This document shows, piece by piece, positions 24,911-38,620 of a DNA stretch of 64,000 nucleotides. The position numbers were made by a program, and so were the translations under genes. Below the pieces are notes generated by a model. The model was not told the origin of the DNA and ran no database searches. It saw only the letters and a list, made by a program, of their open reading frames with translations. The DNA lies in the NCBI GenBank assembly GCA_028023455.1, contig JAQFVV010000156.1, positions 1,323,236-1,387,235 on the forward strand, written 5' to 3'. How positions within the stretch are numbered: the first letter of the stretch is position 1; every line of letters starts with the position of its first letter. The DNA comes from Epiperipatus broadwayi (lineage: Eukaryota; Onychophora; Udeonychophora; Euonychophora; Peripatidae).

Positions 24911-26245
24911 CTGAAAGTTAATTAAAATAAATTGTACAACCAGAGTGAGAATAATTTTTAATTCACTCTTATAAGCATCCTACGATTTGAATGCAAGCAT
25001 AACTCTGTATTATAGAAATTTCAGTTTTTTAATACTTGTAGACATTTTTTATTCAATCTTATAACAGATGACTAAAATAAAGTAACTTTAAATTAAATTA
25101 AATACAAATTTACTTTAATATTATTTCAAATATCTAATAAATTAAAATGAAAATAATAATTCCACACATAAATATATCAATTAAAAGCAACTCCCTTTAG
25201 AATAATCTTAATTAGATGATGTGTTTTATTTTTAAACTATTTATCATTTAGTAATCATTGACAATATCTTTAGAATGTGAGTCACTCTAAAGCAATAGTT
25301 ACATTAAAAAAATTAGACTATTAGCAAACTTTTTTGTGCCTAAAACAAAACATTTATTTACTCCTGTAATAAATAATGTTTTAGGAATAATATTATATTT
25401 TCCATAAGTTCATTTACTTATTAAATATGTATAGTATACTACAAATAATAACCCAATGGTTTGTTGCTCTGGCGCTCATATAAAAATTTACATGAAGTCT
25501 GAGCATCAAGAGTGACGGAGTTGAGTTTGACCTATGAACCTTGAACTCTAGTATGTTTTACCCTATCATTGTTCTCTCTCTCTCTATATATATATATATG
25601 TAGAATAATATATTGATCAATAAAGATGGTGTGTTTCAGGTCTTCAAGAGTTTTTTAAAAAACACATTCACTACCGATATCAGAAATATTCTTTAAAAAA
25701 ATATGATTACCAATTCCTATATAAAAATAAAATAAAATAACTTTTTCAAAATATGTAAATTCATTCAAATTACTGCATAAATTATATATATATATTTCAC
25801 ATATTACTTATACTGAGATATTAAGATCTCGCGCTATGATGATAAGTAAGATTACTGCATAAGAACAATCCTTTTGTTATTACTATATTTTTAACTCTTT
25901 CTGCAAGTCAAACATTACATTCATTGTATTGCTGCTGCAATAAGGTTTAAGAATGTTTTTTTTACTATCTGTAATGTTTGTTTTACAGTTTTGCATTCAT
26001 CATTTGATATATAGAACTAAAATGTATTTTGATTGGTGTTAATTCTAAGTAAAATACTTAGATATCAGAATCTTTCAATGAAAAAGTCAATTCAAGAAAG
26101 TCAAAATGAACAGCATAATGAAGAAATATTTAACATATATACATGACTTCAGCTTTTTAAAATTGAGTTTGACTTTTAAGAAATAACTTGACCATAACTC
26201 ATTCACTTTTTTTAATTTTAATGTTTAAATACAAGTATATTATAT
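24911..26245. other. AT-rich stretch without recognised gene
   Basis: A small (CT)n/(TA)n run occurs at 25,572-25,600. A somewhat GC-richer patch (25,460-25,560) is unassigned. No supportable exon. Confidence 0.45.
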
Positions 26246-26247
26246 AT

Positions 26248-26390
26248 AAACAGGCAAAACTCTCCATACAGTCTGGGGATATTGGATGAGTAGACACTAG
26301 ATAGGGATTTTATGAACAAGCCTTCTGGCATCCATTGATTACTCTGGTTGGCACTGAGTGGCACTACTGTATGGAGAATTTTGCCTGTTT
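26248..26390. mobile_element. 143-bp mariner-type MITE with TA target duplication
   Basis: Terminal inverted repeats of about 25 bp (AAACAGGCAAAACTCTCCAT... at 26,248; its complement ends at 26,390) are flanked by TA on both sides (26,246-26,247 and 26,391-26,392), the Tc1/mariner signature. The interior shares a CATAAAATC..TATCTAGT stretch with the 3' end of the mariner relic at 24.1-24.6 kb. It is therefore probably an internally deleted derivative of that family. Confidence 0.8.
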
Positions 26391-26392
26391 TA

Positions 26393-29366
26393 ATAACAGT
26401 AATGTATTAGCATAAGAAATAGTGATCATGGGATATATATACTTTTTAAGTTAGATGTAATTATAAGGAATTTGAATCCAGACTTCCAAACTCTTCTTTT
26501 CATTTTATATAACAAAAACACATGTGAAATTTTTTTATTTTTGTGAAATTAAATATTTCCATTTTTTGTTTGATTTTTTTTTTATTTAGAAGATAAATCA
26601 GCAGTTATGGTAAACATGAAAAGTCTCTTGTTAAATATGACTTAAATAAGAACACTAATTTCACTTTTGTTGTTTTGTTTTGTAAGTATAATTGGAATTT
26701 ACTATTTTAAAAAATTATTTTGATCTTTAAATGAATTCTTTACATAAATCATTTTACTGATATAAACTTACCAAACAAAAAGTTTTTTTCATTAAAATAC
26801 ATTTTTTTAGTCTGAAGACTAAAAATGGAGAACTTTGTTTATGTTAATTACTCTTGTTTCTTTATTTCAAAATTGATATATTAATTCTGAGATTACTTTT
26901 ATAAACATATAACATATAAAGAGTTGATTTTAAAATGCTTAGAAATTATGATTCTATATAAAATGGAAAGGAATAATATCTTTGTGTATTAATTAAAATC
27001 TTGACTTGTTTTTTTTTTAAATCTTATTTACAAATTTTTTATTTATTAAAATATGTTATTTCATTTTGGAGTCAGAGTAATTAAAACTGAGTATAAAAGT
27101 AATAAATTTAAAGCTGTCATTGTAATTCAATTATAAAGCTTGTTTATTGAAAAACTTGTTAATACTTATAATAACTCCAGCTTGGAAATTAATAAATTAA
27201 AGACAATATTAACTCTCCTATACATTGCCATATTGAACTGTTTCCTCTAGTGAGATTTTTTGTAAGCTTTCAACTTTTGATTTTAGTATTAAACCATTAT
27301 TCTATATTAGGATTCACTAAATTTAACTTGATTTAATATTAATATACATTTGCAAATAAAAAAAAGTCTAAAATTCGTATTTGAACTTTGTAAATATTGA
27401 AAAAATGAGATCATAAATGGCAACAAATATACGTATATCATCATTCAATACTTGGCAAAGCAGAGTAATTTTATAAAATGAATAAAATCTTTTTTAATTG
27501 AAGTTTGTATTAAAAGTGCAGATGAAAAAATAATTAATCCTTGACAAATCTATCAAATTCTGCTCTAAAATATTAATTTTTACCTAATTTTTAAAATATC
27601 TCAAATTATTTTAAAATGGTAATGTGGGGAAATGCCATGATTTCCTTTTTTAACATTACACTAGAAGTTATGATTTTCTATTTTTAAAAATAAATATATA
27701 TGTACAAAAAAAGCAGTGTAATAATGTATACTTTTGATTTTCAATAATTATACCATAAATATTATATAAAAATAATCATGAATCTTGATAAGCTTTGCAA
27801 AAACATAACACTTTTAGTTACTTCATAAATATTCTCAAAATAACATACAGATAACTATAAACTCTCATAACAAAAGAAGTCAAAGAGAACAAGGTAGTGC
27901 TAAAAGTCTTAATTCTGCTGTTTTTTGATTTTACTGGCTTCTTTTGATTTTTTTTTTTTTTTTAAATCAAATCATCAATTTATTAATACTATATGAATTT
28001 ATGTGTTACTATTTTTCTTCTTTTCTGAACCAATGAAATATCTGGTAATAAAACTAAATATTATTTTAAAAAAACTATCTTTTCTGTATGTATTTTCATT
28101 TTACCAGATATTATATGAATTTACAATTTTTTTTAAATCTCAATAAATGACTCTATAATGAAATTTAAACAAAATGTAATTATAGCTTCTTTTTTTTTTA
28201 GATTTCTCTGATCAAATAATAAAATGTGGGGGAAACACTCATAATGAATTTTTGGTGGTGCCAAAACACTTGCAAACATTATATAATTGTTGCTTCTGAA
28301 AATAGTTCTCTGGATAAAAAATGCATTAAGATTGTATTTAATATTGTTAATGTTTTTTCTCCAAATATACAGAATTATTATTGTCTTTAATTTAATGGAA
28401 AATATATTATATTAAGTTTTCACTTCGTTTGTTTTTGTAAAATAAATATGGTATGACTTATTCAAAAATTTTCAAAATACTTAAGAAAACAATAAAATTG
28501 ATAAACAAACTAAGAGTCATAAAAGAAAAGATGTCAACTAAGAGTCATAAAAGAAAAAATGTCGACTGAGAGAATTGTAAGAGATAATGAGTCAGAGAAG
28601 GTTCATCGGTTTAAATTATCAATAAGCCGTTTATGATATCGAAGATCAGAAGGCAGCCAGAGTTTACTGGTAGGGCAAAGTAATTGATTTAATTTAGCAT
28701 CTGTTAACTGACGTTTCTGAATGATAAATGGCCAGAAAAATTAATTTTTGAATCAATTGCAGGCACTTTCTCAAGAATTCTTTCAATCGGATTTCAATAT
28801 TAGTTTGTGGTTTTATATAAAAAGATCCTTTGAAAAATTAAAAATTGTATCAAAGTTTACACTAATATTTATCAAAGAATTTTCTTGTAAGCTGCAAAGC
28901 AAATTCATGAAACCATAAATTTAATCGTATTTAAAATATTATTACATTTATAACTTAGTATATCTGAATTACAAAAGAGGGGAGTAAGATAGCATTGTTA
29001 TAATGGAATTGAAAACCTGTAGTCATTATATATTTCAGATTTTAAATTTATATCTTAAACAATTAAATATTTAGTTTCAAAATTGGACGTATTTACTTTC
29101 AAAATTGGACGTTTATTCACACCCAAAACGGATTTGCATTTAAATATTTAAATGAATAAATTATATTTTAATAAAACTTTGCTGAGTTATGAAAATTAAT
29201 ATTGGCAACGACCATGTATTAAAACTACATAATAATTTAGAGTTACTTGTGCCAAAATGTCAATGCAAATATTAATGTGCTATTAAAACATTTAGAATAT
29301 TAGAAACAAATGTTAAGCTAAACTTGTTTTAAATTAATATTTGGAATATAGGCATTCCACTTATAG
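26393..29366. other. AT-rich stretch; one short tandem duplication
   Basis: A 28-bp unit is tandemly duplicated at 28,509-28,564 (ACTAAGAGTCATAAAAGAAA...). A short 'tttcaaaattggacgt' duplication lies at about 29,077-29,113. No gene or bounded element is recognised. Confidence 0.5.
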
Positions 29367-29550
29367 TAAAGCTTTGATAAGTCAATTATTTTATATAGCG
29401 CGATGTTTTACAAACTGTAATATTTTAAACAGCATTAAACTGTTGCACATGCGCTTTGGATTTTAACTATACAGTATTTCATTTTATAGTTAAAATCCAG
29501 AGCGCATGTGCAACAGTTTAATGCTGTTTAAAATATTAAAGCTTTGATAA
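29367..29550. repeat. Hairpin unit bounded by a 14-bp direct repeat
   Basis: Direct repeats TAAAGCTTTGATAA at 29,367-29,380 and 29,537-29,550 flank 156 bp. That stretch contains a hairpin with ~54-bp arms (29,419-29,472 and 29,485-29,538) matching at all but about one position, and including a GTTGCACATGCGCTTTGG block. The right arm runs into the right direct repeat. It looks like an inserted unit with a target duplication, but the asymmetry leaves the boundary uncertain. Confidence 0.65.
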
Positions 29551-32500
29551 TAACTGTCATCAAAATTTTTTTATTTATATATACATTTTTGTTTTAATGT
29601 TATGTAAATAATTAATTTGACTATTAGGTAATATTGTTCACTCAATAAAATTTTGTTTTATTAACTTTCGATATTTTTTGACCATTTCTTTATTATTCTT
29701 GATTATTTATTGTACCACTGTAGTTTCATATTTTCCCATTAAATCTAGAAAGAGATACCTATAGATAAATAGCCTGAAGTCATGAGCAAGTATCTTGCCA
29801 TGACACTCTACATAAATAAAGCTTATAGATATATTATAATCCTCAAACAAGCAGAAAGATCACAGTGGTTGGCAACATAATGACTATGGGTTTTTATACC
29901 ATGGAGAATGAGTCCTCTTATAGACAAAATATAATATAAACACAAAGTAATAAAATCTCAGGTTCTTATTAAATTTAAATTTACGTACTAGATTCTTATT
30001 TTATCTACATCTCAGGGTTTATGTTTGTACTTTACAAGAAACAATTATTTTACTAAACATTTGAAGACTATTAAATGCAATAACCATTAAGTTCTTATAT
30101 AATCAATATTTTATCTTCATACGTTCTAAAATGAATGAAAAAGTGAAATATAAAATACTTAAATATCTGAATACTTCAGATAACTATCTGGCTAGCACTA
30201 AAATACTCTTCAAATATTTAAAATTCTTCTTCTACGAATATTCATCTTTATACATTTTCTAGACACAACTTATTACATTAACTCCATGTATGGCATTGTC
30301 CCAAGCAATGAAAAATAAAATAATATAATAGGTAGAAAGGTTACTTTTATGCTACCCGCTACATCATTAAGCACACTTGTAATAAAAGTAAATCAACACA
30401 ATATTTCTTTTAAAACAATGCAAGTGTTAAATAAACGATAAATAAAAAATAAACCATTTTAATGTGCCTTTTGAAATATACTGTCATATACAATAATGTC
30501 TAATAACTTTATTAAATTGGATTTTCTGTCTAAATTGGCGTGATGGTGGCAAGGAAAACATAAATTTATTTAATGAATAATAAAATATTTATTTACAATA
30601 TAACAAACTTTAATGTAATAAAAAAAAAAACTGATACGTGACAGTAACAAATTACTGCTGATTTAAACATTTGTCTAATTTAAAATAAAAATATATCCCC
30701 TTGAGTAAATTCATGTAAAATTGTAATTATGACATTTACATTATATTTAAAAAGTTCTCACACTTTTATTTAAGATACTAACCAACTAAGAATTACGTAC
30801 ACAGACTATTAGATATATGCCTATAAACAGGTCACTAAAAATGATATTGAAAATGTTTTATATAGTTAAATTGTAAGAATTTACTTAAAAATAAAAATAA
30901 AAATCAGAATGGAAATATAATTCTAATGACATTGCAAAGATAGCTGGATATAATACAAAGTAGATATAGGTTTAAATTTATTAATGCGTATAAGGGGCAG
31001 AATAATAAAAGAGCTCAATACTAACAATGCATTAATATTTCTAAAATAACTTGTAGTAGAGTAACAAAAGCTATTGCATAGATGGACATGCCTTAAGTAT
31101 TCTTACATAATAAAATACACACTACTAATATAAAGCTAAAAACAAAATGGAAGGTGATAAATAGATAAATGGGCACCTGGTCACTCGATCTTAAAGTGGC
31201 AAGGCAAACAAGCCACTTTTGCTCTCTCATGTAGGGTATTAACAAATACATTATAATGGCAACCATCCACCTAAATGCCGAAACTGATGCCTGTCAGTGG
31301 CAGCATATCAATTGATAAATGGACAAGGCATGAATTTGTTGATAACAAATAGAAAGACACAATAACATATGTATGTGGTCTAAAAATATGTGCAAACTAA
31401 CATACTATAATGCGAAGCAATATCAAATATTATACATTTTAAAAGCTATTTCATTTCACATACTAGCTTTCAAAACTATCTATTCATTTGCATATCAAAT
31501 ATATAAAAACTATTTTATCCTGTGCATGGTAATAACTTTTTATTATATTGGGATATAATTTCTGAGAATTCTTAATAATTTATAATTGAAAAACCTTTTA
31601 CCTGGAAATTTAATCTCTAAATTCCAATGTAACATGTATATTATCATAAATATACCTAATAATATAACACATATAATAATAATTAGAACTGCATAAATAA
31701 TATGATTATGATAATACAATAATAATAAACATATCAATTTCATAAAACAATAAATATGCCTTTCACTTGTTTTACCTTGTTTAAATAAGTTGACAGTGAA
31801 AACTCTTTCATTTGAATAAAATGAAAATAACTTTTTTAACTTATGAATCCTTCTGTTGTTCCAATTCAGCAAAATATAGCAGAGTTTTTATTAATGTAGA
31901 GGAATCAAATAACCGAACTAACATTTCAGAGCAGAAGTTTCTTGAAACATTGTCAGTAATTTTAAATTTTTAAATGGAAAGGTGCAGTTAAATAGATACA
32001 GCAAAATTAAGAATAAACAGGTAATAAACAGTTTCATAATAAAAGGTGAGATATTAGTTTATCAATATTTAGATAGGAAGCAAATTTAAATTATCTATTT
32101 CTACAAAACAATAAAATATACTTTCAATAAATAAATAATGAATAAATGCATTATTCAAATAAATATTATAATACAGACAAATAATGTCTTCCAAAATATT
32201 TAAAAAATCAGTACAAATAACATCATTCTTTATCATAATTAGATATAAAAATTTAAAATGATTGTATTTTATTTTATCCTTTAAATTCATGATAGTTTGA
32301 AAACAATTCATTATCGAATTACAGATATAATAATTTTCAAAAAATAGTTCCTGGTAGAATAATACCTGTATTTCAGTCATTAAATTGTTTGCATATAAAT
32401 TACTTTCTTTTAAAGTAAGGCATTTAGTAGAATATCAAAGACAATATCATTAATTTTGGTATTTAGCTTATATAACTAATTTAGCTTTAAATAATGAAGT

Positions 32501-33855
32501 GTTAATAAAATGGTTTTATAACAAAAGTTCACAATTAGCTAAGATGTCTATATATATTTGGTAAAATAAACATATGTATAATCTACCAGATTAGCACAGT
32601 CTACAGTGGATTTTCATATTTATAATACTCTGGAATTTCATTCATAACAATACAAAATGTTGTATTTTCCAATGAGATATTGTTTACAGGCAAGTGAACA
32701 TTTACAGGCTGATGTAGATTTGCCTAAATGACTTTAGAGGCATCTAATCCAACATTATGATAAAAATCATAAGTAGTTAAAATAAGCTAAACAAATAACT
32801 TAAAAATTATTAAGTAAGTTGAAAAGAAAAAAATAATAATTAAGAAGTAATTTCATTTTTCCAGTTTTTTTTCTTTTTAAATGTGTGCTTACTAGAAAAA
32901 CTGCAAAGTTTGTCATGTGGTATTATTAAAGCAATCAAAGACAAATATTAGAGTGGGATTTTTGAAATTCATTAACAATTTTAATCTTTTATTAAATCAG
33001 ATGCATAAAATAAATTTGACCTTGGCCTTTTATTAAGATGTCTAAGAATAGATTTAAACTCATGACATTTAGACAATTATTAAAATAATTAACTTTATTA
33101 ATTTTGTCTTAATTATTCAATAAAAAATATCTACTTAATTTAAAACAAATATCTTTTATTTAAAACAAAAATATTTTTTTATTTAAGAGTTCTTAAGGTT
33201 ATTACCATTAAATCACTTTAATATTAAATACCATTTATAAAATGTATTACTTTTAAAGATAATTAATATTTTAAGTAACCCATTTTAAACTTCACTCTTT
33301 TAACACACATGCACTTGCATGCTAGACATGATTAATAAAACTATGAAATTTATGGCATGTTAAGAAATAATATTTTTAAAAGATAGTAAATCTAAAACTT
33401 CATCGATTAATTTAAGATACAATTTCTTTTAAACTAGCTTTATCTAAGCTTGAACTATTTTAATTTTAATTTTAAACAGATATTACATTAATTAATTAAA
33501 GATTTCGTAAGTACTATTTTAAATGCATTTTAACACAGATTAATAAATAATATTCTAAAAGATAGCAAAACAAAAATTCTGTCTACTACAACCAACTCAA
33601 AACATAGCACATTTTAAACTAACTTTTATTCAAGTTTAACTTATCAAATTCTGACTTTAACAACTATCAAATCAATTAATTGATATTCTTTAGTAATTAT
33701 CATTCAAATATATTTAACAAAGATGTTTTATTAATAGTTTAAAGTACATAGTTAAGATTTACATAGCTTAAAAATAGTAAAGTTTATTTATTAAAGTGTT
33801 ATATTTATTTGAGTAAAAAACAAAATTCTAAAGTACTATCTATTATATTTAATCC
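29551..33855. other. Long AT-rich stretch without recognised gene
   Basis: Many A/T runs are present. A GC-richer patch at 31,185-31,320 (containing AAAGTGGCAAGGCAAACAAG) may be an old repeat but has no partner here. The frames at 31,373-31,872 and 32,069-32,380 are Ile/Tyr/Leu/Asn-rich with no domain features or splice context, and I do not call them genes. Confidence 0.45.
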
Positions 33856-33858
33856 CTT

Positions 33859-33923
33859 GTGGGCTAAATATAAGGTTGCAATATATATATATATATATAT
33901 ATTGTGGGCTAAATATAAGGTTG

Positions 33924-33967
<44 letters not shown>
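33859..33967. repeat. Tandem duplication of a unit with (AT)n tail
   Basis: GGGCTAAATATAAGGTTGCA followed by (AT)n occurs twice head to tail (33,861 and 33,904). The microsatellite is part of the duplicated unit. Confidence 0.8.
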
Positions 33968-33969
<2 letters not shown>

Positions 33970-34954
33970 CATTATATAATTGAACACAGGTTAAATTACC
34001 CAATGGATACATATGATACTCATTCAGTTAAATAATTGGCAATCCAAAGTTTAATCATGTCTATTATTTTGATCATTACACACACACTTATGAATATAAT
34101 TACACAATTATACACCAGTTAAATAATGAAATGTTTTTGACATTCAATTTTTCTTAAATTTAAAGAAATCTGGTTTCTCACTTTATTTAAACTACATCAA
34201 ATTTTCATTATGATGACTGAGTTAAAAAAAAGAAAAAAATGTCGATTGCTTAAATCTACTTAGACTTTAGAATGTGACAATGCTATTTTTTGAAATGAAT
34301 CTCTAATTAAAATGAAGACTCAATGCTTAAACTTTAAATTTCAGAGACAGGAGATTGTTAAAGAACATTATGGTAATTTACAAATGGTATCAATTAATAT
34401 TTGCCATCATGGGAGAAATTAAACTCCTGCTATAGAATTTTTGCTTATAAGTAAAAAAAAACTGTTTAGATTGTTATCCATTTAAGTTTTATTTTAGTAT
34501 ATATTTAATTCTAACAATTATTAATTGTTTAAAGCAAGAAACAAAAAATTAAAAAAATAGTAATAATTATTGAGTTTTAAAGCAACTGAAGTTGAAAAAA
34601 AGATTTGTAAAAAATAAATAAATTTGCTTTATTTTATATTATTATACTTTGTTAACCTTTAAAAAAGTTTTTTTTAATGTGAAATTGTCAGATAAATAGT
34701 CAAAGATGTAATATTCACTTTAATAAAGCAAATTTTCTATGATTGTAAAATATTAAAGTGTTAAAAAAATAATAAAAATATAAATGGAATATAATTATTG
34801 GTATTTTACATTAAAGGTTTATTTTAAAATTCACTTGAGTTCATTTGTACAAGAATTAGCCCTGATTTTGAAACTTATTATGTACATGCAATTACTAAAT
34901 CATTGTTAAATGGTTTCTTATTAAACTATATCTATATGGTCAATTTATTCACAG

Positions 34955-35125
34955 TTCTGTTATAGACAGGGTATGAGCACAGACTTTCACATGACCCACC
35001 ACTCTCCACACTATCTCATAACACTGATACACCTGAACACACATATGTCGAAAAGATAAATAATCACCAATATACGTATTTCATGCTAAACCAGCAATCA
35101 TCAGTTGGTCCAGAGAGTTATATCC
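34955..35125 (-). repeat. Dispersed repeat family D1, copy 2
   Basis: In reverse complement it shows the family core: CCAACTGATGATTGCTGGTT, the 'agcatgaaatacgtatattgg' block, and a 'tgtgtatcagtg' block towards 34,955. Same family as 2,185-2,385. Confidence 0.7.
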
Positions 35126-35979
35126 AAAAAATTACTTCTGTTAATTACGAGTATTAATAGTAAATAGGGGTGGAATTCAAAAAACTATCTCTCATAAATA
35201 GTTTGTATTATTGTTAAATCAGGATTTGGACCTAAAGTGGCCACTCCCTAGAGTTATTATTGCAAAAAATATATTTTGGCTAAAATTATCTCATATTAGA
35301 TAGATATGTGTGTGATTATGCTATGAAGCTTCTGACATAAATAAATGTGTTATATTTGTGAGGTCAATCATATTTAGAGTTATATTCAGAGTGTTTTAAA
35401 AGCCAGTGATTTATTCTGTTGTAAATGTGCTCAATCATAAATAAATAAGTTGTATTGTAAGATTTAATTAAAAAATTATTGTTTTAAAATTAATCAAAAT
35501 AAATCATGGACACTTTATAAATAACTTTTGTTCTTCTCATTGCATGTGAATTAAAAGCAAAAGAATAGAGAAAAAAGAGATTGGAGAAATTGTTTTATTG
35601 AAAAAAAAAATTATATGTTGTCTGACAATTATATTTTGTAATGAACTATTTGTTTTGCTATTGATTTAAATAATGTGGTAATCTCTTTATATGTAATATT
35701 GACTGGTCTTCATATGTATTCCATGTCCATTTCATCAGGAGTAACTTATGTTGAGGATCTAGCCTGATATTGCAAATAGTGGCTGTGTACTAGTCATCAT
35801 CATTATATTAGGAAAAATATTTTCAAAGCTTATTTATATATATATATATATGCCAGTCTCTTTCCTGATGTTTAATGTCAGATGGTGCTCAAATCAATTA
35901 AATATTTATAAATAATTTCAACATATATATATAGTCTGATCATTACAATATAATGAGCTATGTGGTGAGTTTGCCTATG
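35126..35979. other. AT-rich stretch without recognised gene
   Basis: A short AAAGTGGCCACTCC motif (35,236) echoes the palindrome in the 13-kb fold-back. A (TA)n run lies at 35,835-35,851. Nothing else is recognised. Confidence 0.4.
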
Positions 35980-36137
35980 CATAAAAATGATATTGTTTCT
36001 CATATATATATATTTTCAAGTACTGTTCTTATCAATGCATATTTTACCTTACCTCAATACATAAAAATGATATTGTTTCTCATATATATATATTCAAGTA
36101 CTGTTCTTATCAATGCATCTTTTACCTTACCCCAATA
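35980..36137. repeat. ~80-bp tandem duplication
   Basis: Units 35,980-36,059 and 36,060-36,137 share CATAAAAATGATATTGTTTC, a (TA)n run, and CAAGTACTGTTCTTATCAAT. They differ by a 2-bp indel and a few substitutions. The 69-residue frame across it is a repeat artefact. Confidence 0.88.
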
Positions 36138-36734
36138 TTATTTCAACTATTCATATATATGATATACTTAAAATATTCACTCTAACTATACATCCTTGAA
36201 ACAAATAAATCTTGGAGGTCATTTGTCTTTTATTATATCTTTATTTATATGAATTTGAAAAGAATGGGGAAGTGTGGAGATGTTTATTATATCTATAAAT
36301 AAAGACATTTAAAAATAATAAATTATTTTCCTATCTCCAACAATCTTTACATTTAAAGTAAATACTCTATAGGGGTTAAGAATAATGTCTAATTTAGTAA
36401 AGGATTAATAACAATTATTAATGTATTTATCTAAAGAGGATGGTTTTAAAATTGTGTGTGCGTGCAGAAAGTTATATACATATTCTTGAAGCTTGCTGAA
36501 AATCAAATTAAGAAATATTAAATTATAAAAATAACCAAAAGTTCATTTGAAGTCTTTTTTAAAACACGTCTAATAATTGCTTGTTTATTTTCAAACGAAA
36601 ATGCTTCTGCAAATATGGACTCTTCTAGGCTTTGATAACATTAAAATTATTTTCTAATAAAATATAATTTTATTAAAATTGTTGCATTACTACAGTTTGT
36701 TTTCCTCTATGGATTATACGCTAAATCTCTACAG

Positions 36735-37700
36735 CAGTGTTTCTCAGATGATGGTCTGTGAATCGTTAACGGTCCACAGAAAAATTTTAGTGGTCTGCAA
36801 AAAGTTTATAAATTTGTTCATATTTATTACATTTTTTTTTTTTACAATTTTTTAAATTATAACTAATTTTATTGAATTTATCTTTAATTCAATTCTAAGA
36901 TTTTCTTTAGTTTGTTAGTTGTTTTATTCATAGAATTCATAAAAAAATTACGAAAACAAGAAATATAAAGAAGTTTCTATTTCTTAGTATCAGTCATCTC
37001 ACAGTAAAAACATTGCTCCAATAATAATTTTGTGCACGTGCATTTTATGGCTGAGGCGAGTTTTGGTATGTCCAAATGTAACAACCGTTTTCAGTCGTAT
37101 ATACTATATAGTTTGCTGTAGCCAGCCAATCCGAATTACACTGGCTTGCACTGAATGGAACTACTACATAATAAGTTTATACTATAAATTAAAGTATATT
37201 AAATACTTGATATTTACTTTTTGATCAATTTTAGACATTTAAAAATGAATAATAACAAGAAAACATCAAAAACTATTGCAAACTTTTTTAAAAATTATGT
37301 ACAAATACTTTGAATGCTAGGAAAATATTATTTATTCACAAATTGGTTTGCCTCAGGCAAACGGAAAGTGTGTTGTTGTTCGTCTATTCGATCCTGATTA
37401 TTTACAATTTGGTATCATTTCTTGACCTGAGTCAGAAGAAAATTTACCCAGATCTCAATGCATTATTTGCAGAGAAATTTTATTTAATTTGTGTATGAAG
37501 CCAGCAAAATTAAGGAGTCATTTGCAGGTCAAATATTCAAATCTACAAATATGCCACTGGATTTTAAAAATGCTAAATTGAAAAAACAAATTTTTTTTTT
37601 TAAAAATTTCATTTAGTCAATAAGTCAAATTTGGTTGCTTCTAAGGCAATTTTATATTTGTGAATGAAATAGTTTAGTTGGAATGGTATCTTGAAATAGA
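36735..37700 (+). pseudogene. hAT-type transposon relic with BED-like zinc-finger fragment
   Basis: It starts with a hAT-style terminus, CAGTGTTTCTCAGATGATGG (36,735). Downstream, after a small frameshift near 37,430, the plus strand reads SEENLPRSQCIICREILFNL then CMKPAKLRSHLQVKYSNL. This is the C-x2-C ... H-x4-(H/Y) zinc-finger N-terminus seen in ZBED/GTF2IRD2-like hAT transposases. Stops lie upstream and the right terminus was not found. The final His of the finger appears as Tyr (QVKYSN). It is a decayed transposase N-terminus; the catalytic RNase H-like core is not recognisable. Confidence 0.7.
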
Positions 37701-38612
37701 TTAAACAGGTACAGATAAGCTTTGAAATTTAGTTAGCACCTTAGCTATTTTTAGTGTTGTTAGTTCAGTTGATCTGATCGGTCTACTGGAAGTCATAATC
37801 AGCTAAAAAAGTTCTTTTGGAATATGGTAATATACTTAGAAAATTTATTGATCACATATTGCTTAGATCAAATTACTTTTTAGAATTGCTATATAAGCTT
37901 TGACTCTTATATATGATGAGACTATTTGGGGACAAATTAAACTTAGTTCACCTTTTAATCTTGGATAGCAAACTGTTTTGATTGCCTGCATTTATGAGAA
38001 TGTCTCACAAACATGATTTTATTATTGCAGTCACTTTATTTATTGCGATTTGTTTTAATGAAAAGCTTTAATATCTTATTTAAATCTAGCTCTCAAGTAT
38101 GTTATTTCCTCAACCATAGCATCCTAGTAAAAATATTTGATATTATTTCACTGAGTATCTTTAAGTTAACCTCTACAATATAAACAGATCTACCCCTTTT
38201 TATATATATAGTCAATCTAATTAAGTTATTTTTATAATATTAAATTCTATATCATTATACCAACATAAACTGGTCTTGCTTTCATATGTTCAAAATTTTA
38301 TAGATCATCTTTAAATAAAAACTTTCCAGTATTTTTGTATTATAACAATAGGAGATCCATATCTCACTTTGGTGAGATATATTTGGTACTCATATTAATT
38401 TGGAATAATTATATAACTATGAAGAAAATTCCTTAATTTAAACTTTTTAATGTTATAACAAGTTGGAATCTGCCTTTAAATCTAAAATCTTACCAAGATA
38501 TTTAAATTAAATTATATTATCCAAGTTCAAAGTTGTTCAATATTTTTTCCACCACTTCACAACACCAATTTTTTTATAGATTATTCTTTGAAATACTAAA
38601 ATTATCAGCAAA
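37701..38612. other. Unassigned AT-rich stretch between hAT units
   Basis: It may include eroded interior of the 36.7-kb hAT element, but I could not read any transposase motif. Confidence 0.35.
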
Positions 38613-38620
38613 TTGTAAAT

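Noticed and set aside
31543-32380. Two minus-strand frames of 109 and 103 residues
   Set aside because: Hydrophobic Ile/Leu/Tyr/Asn-rich translations of AT-rich DNA; no family signature and no splice context.
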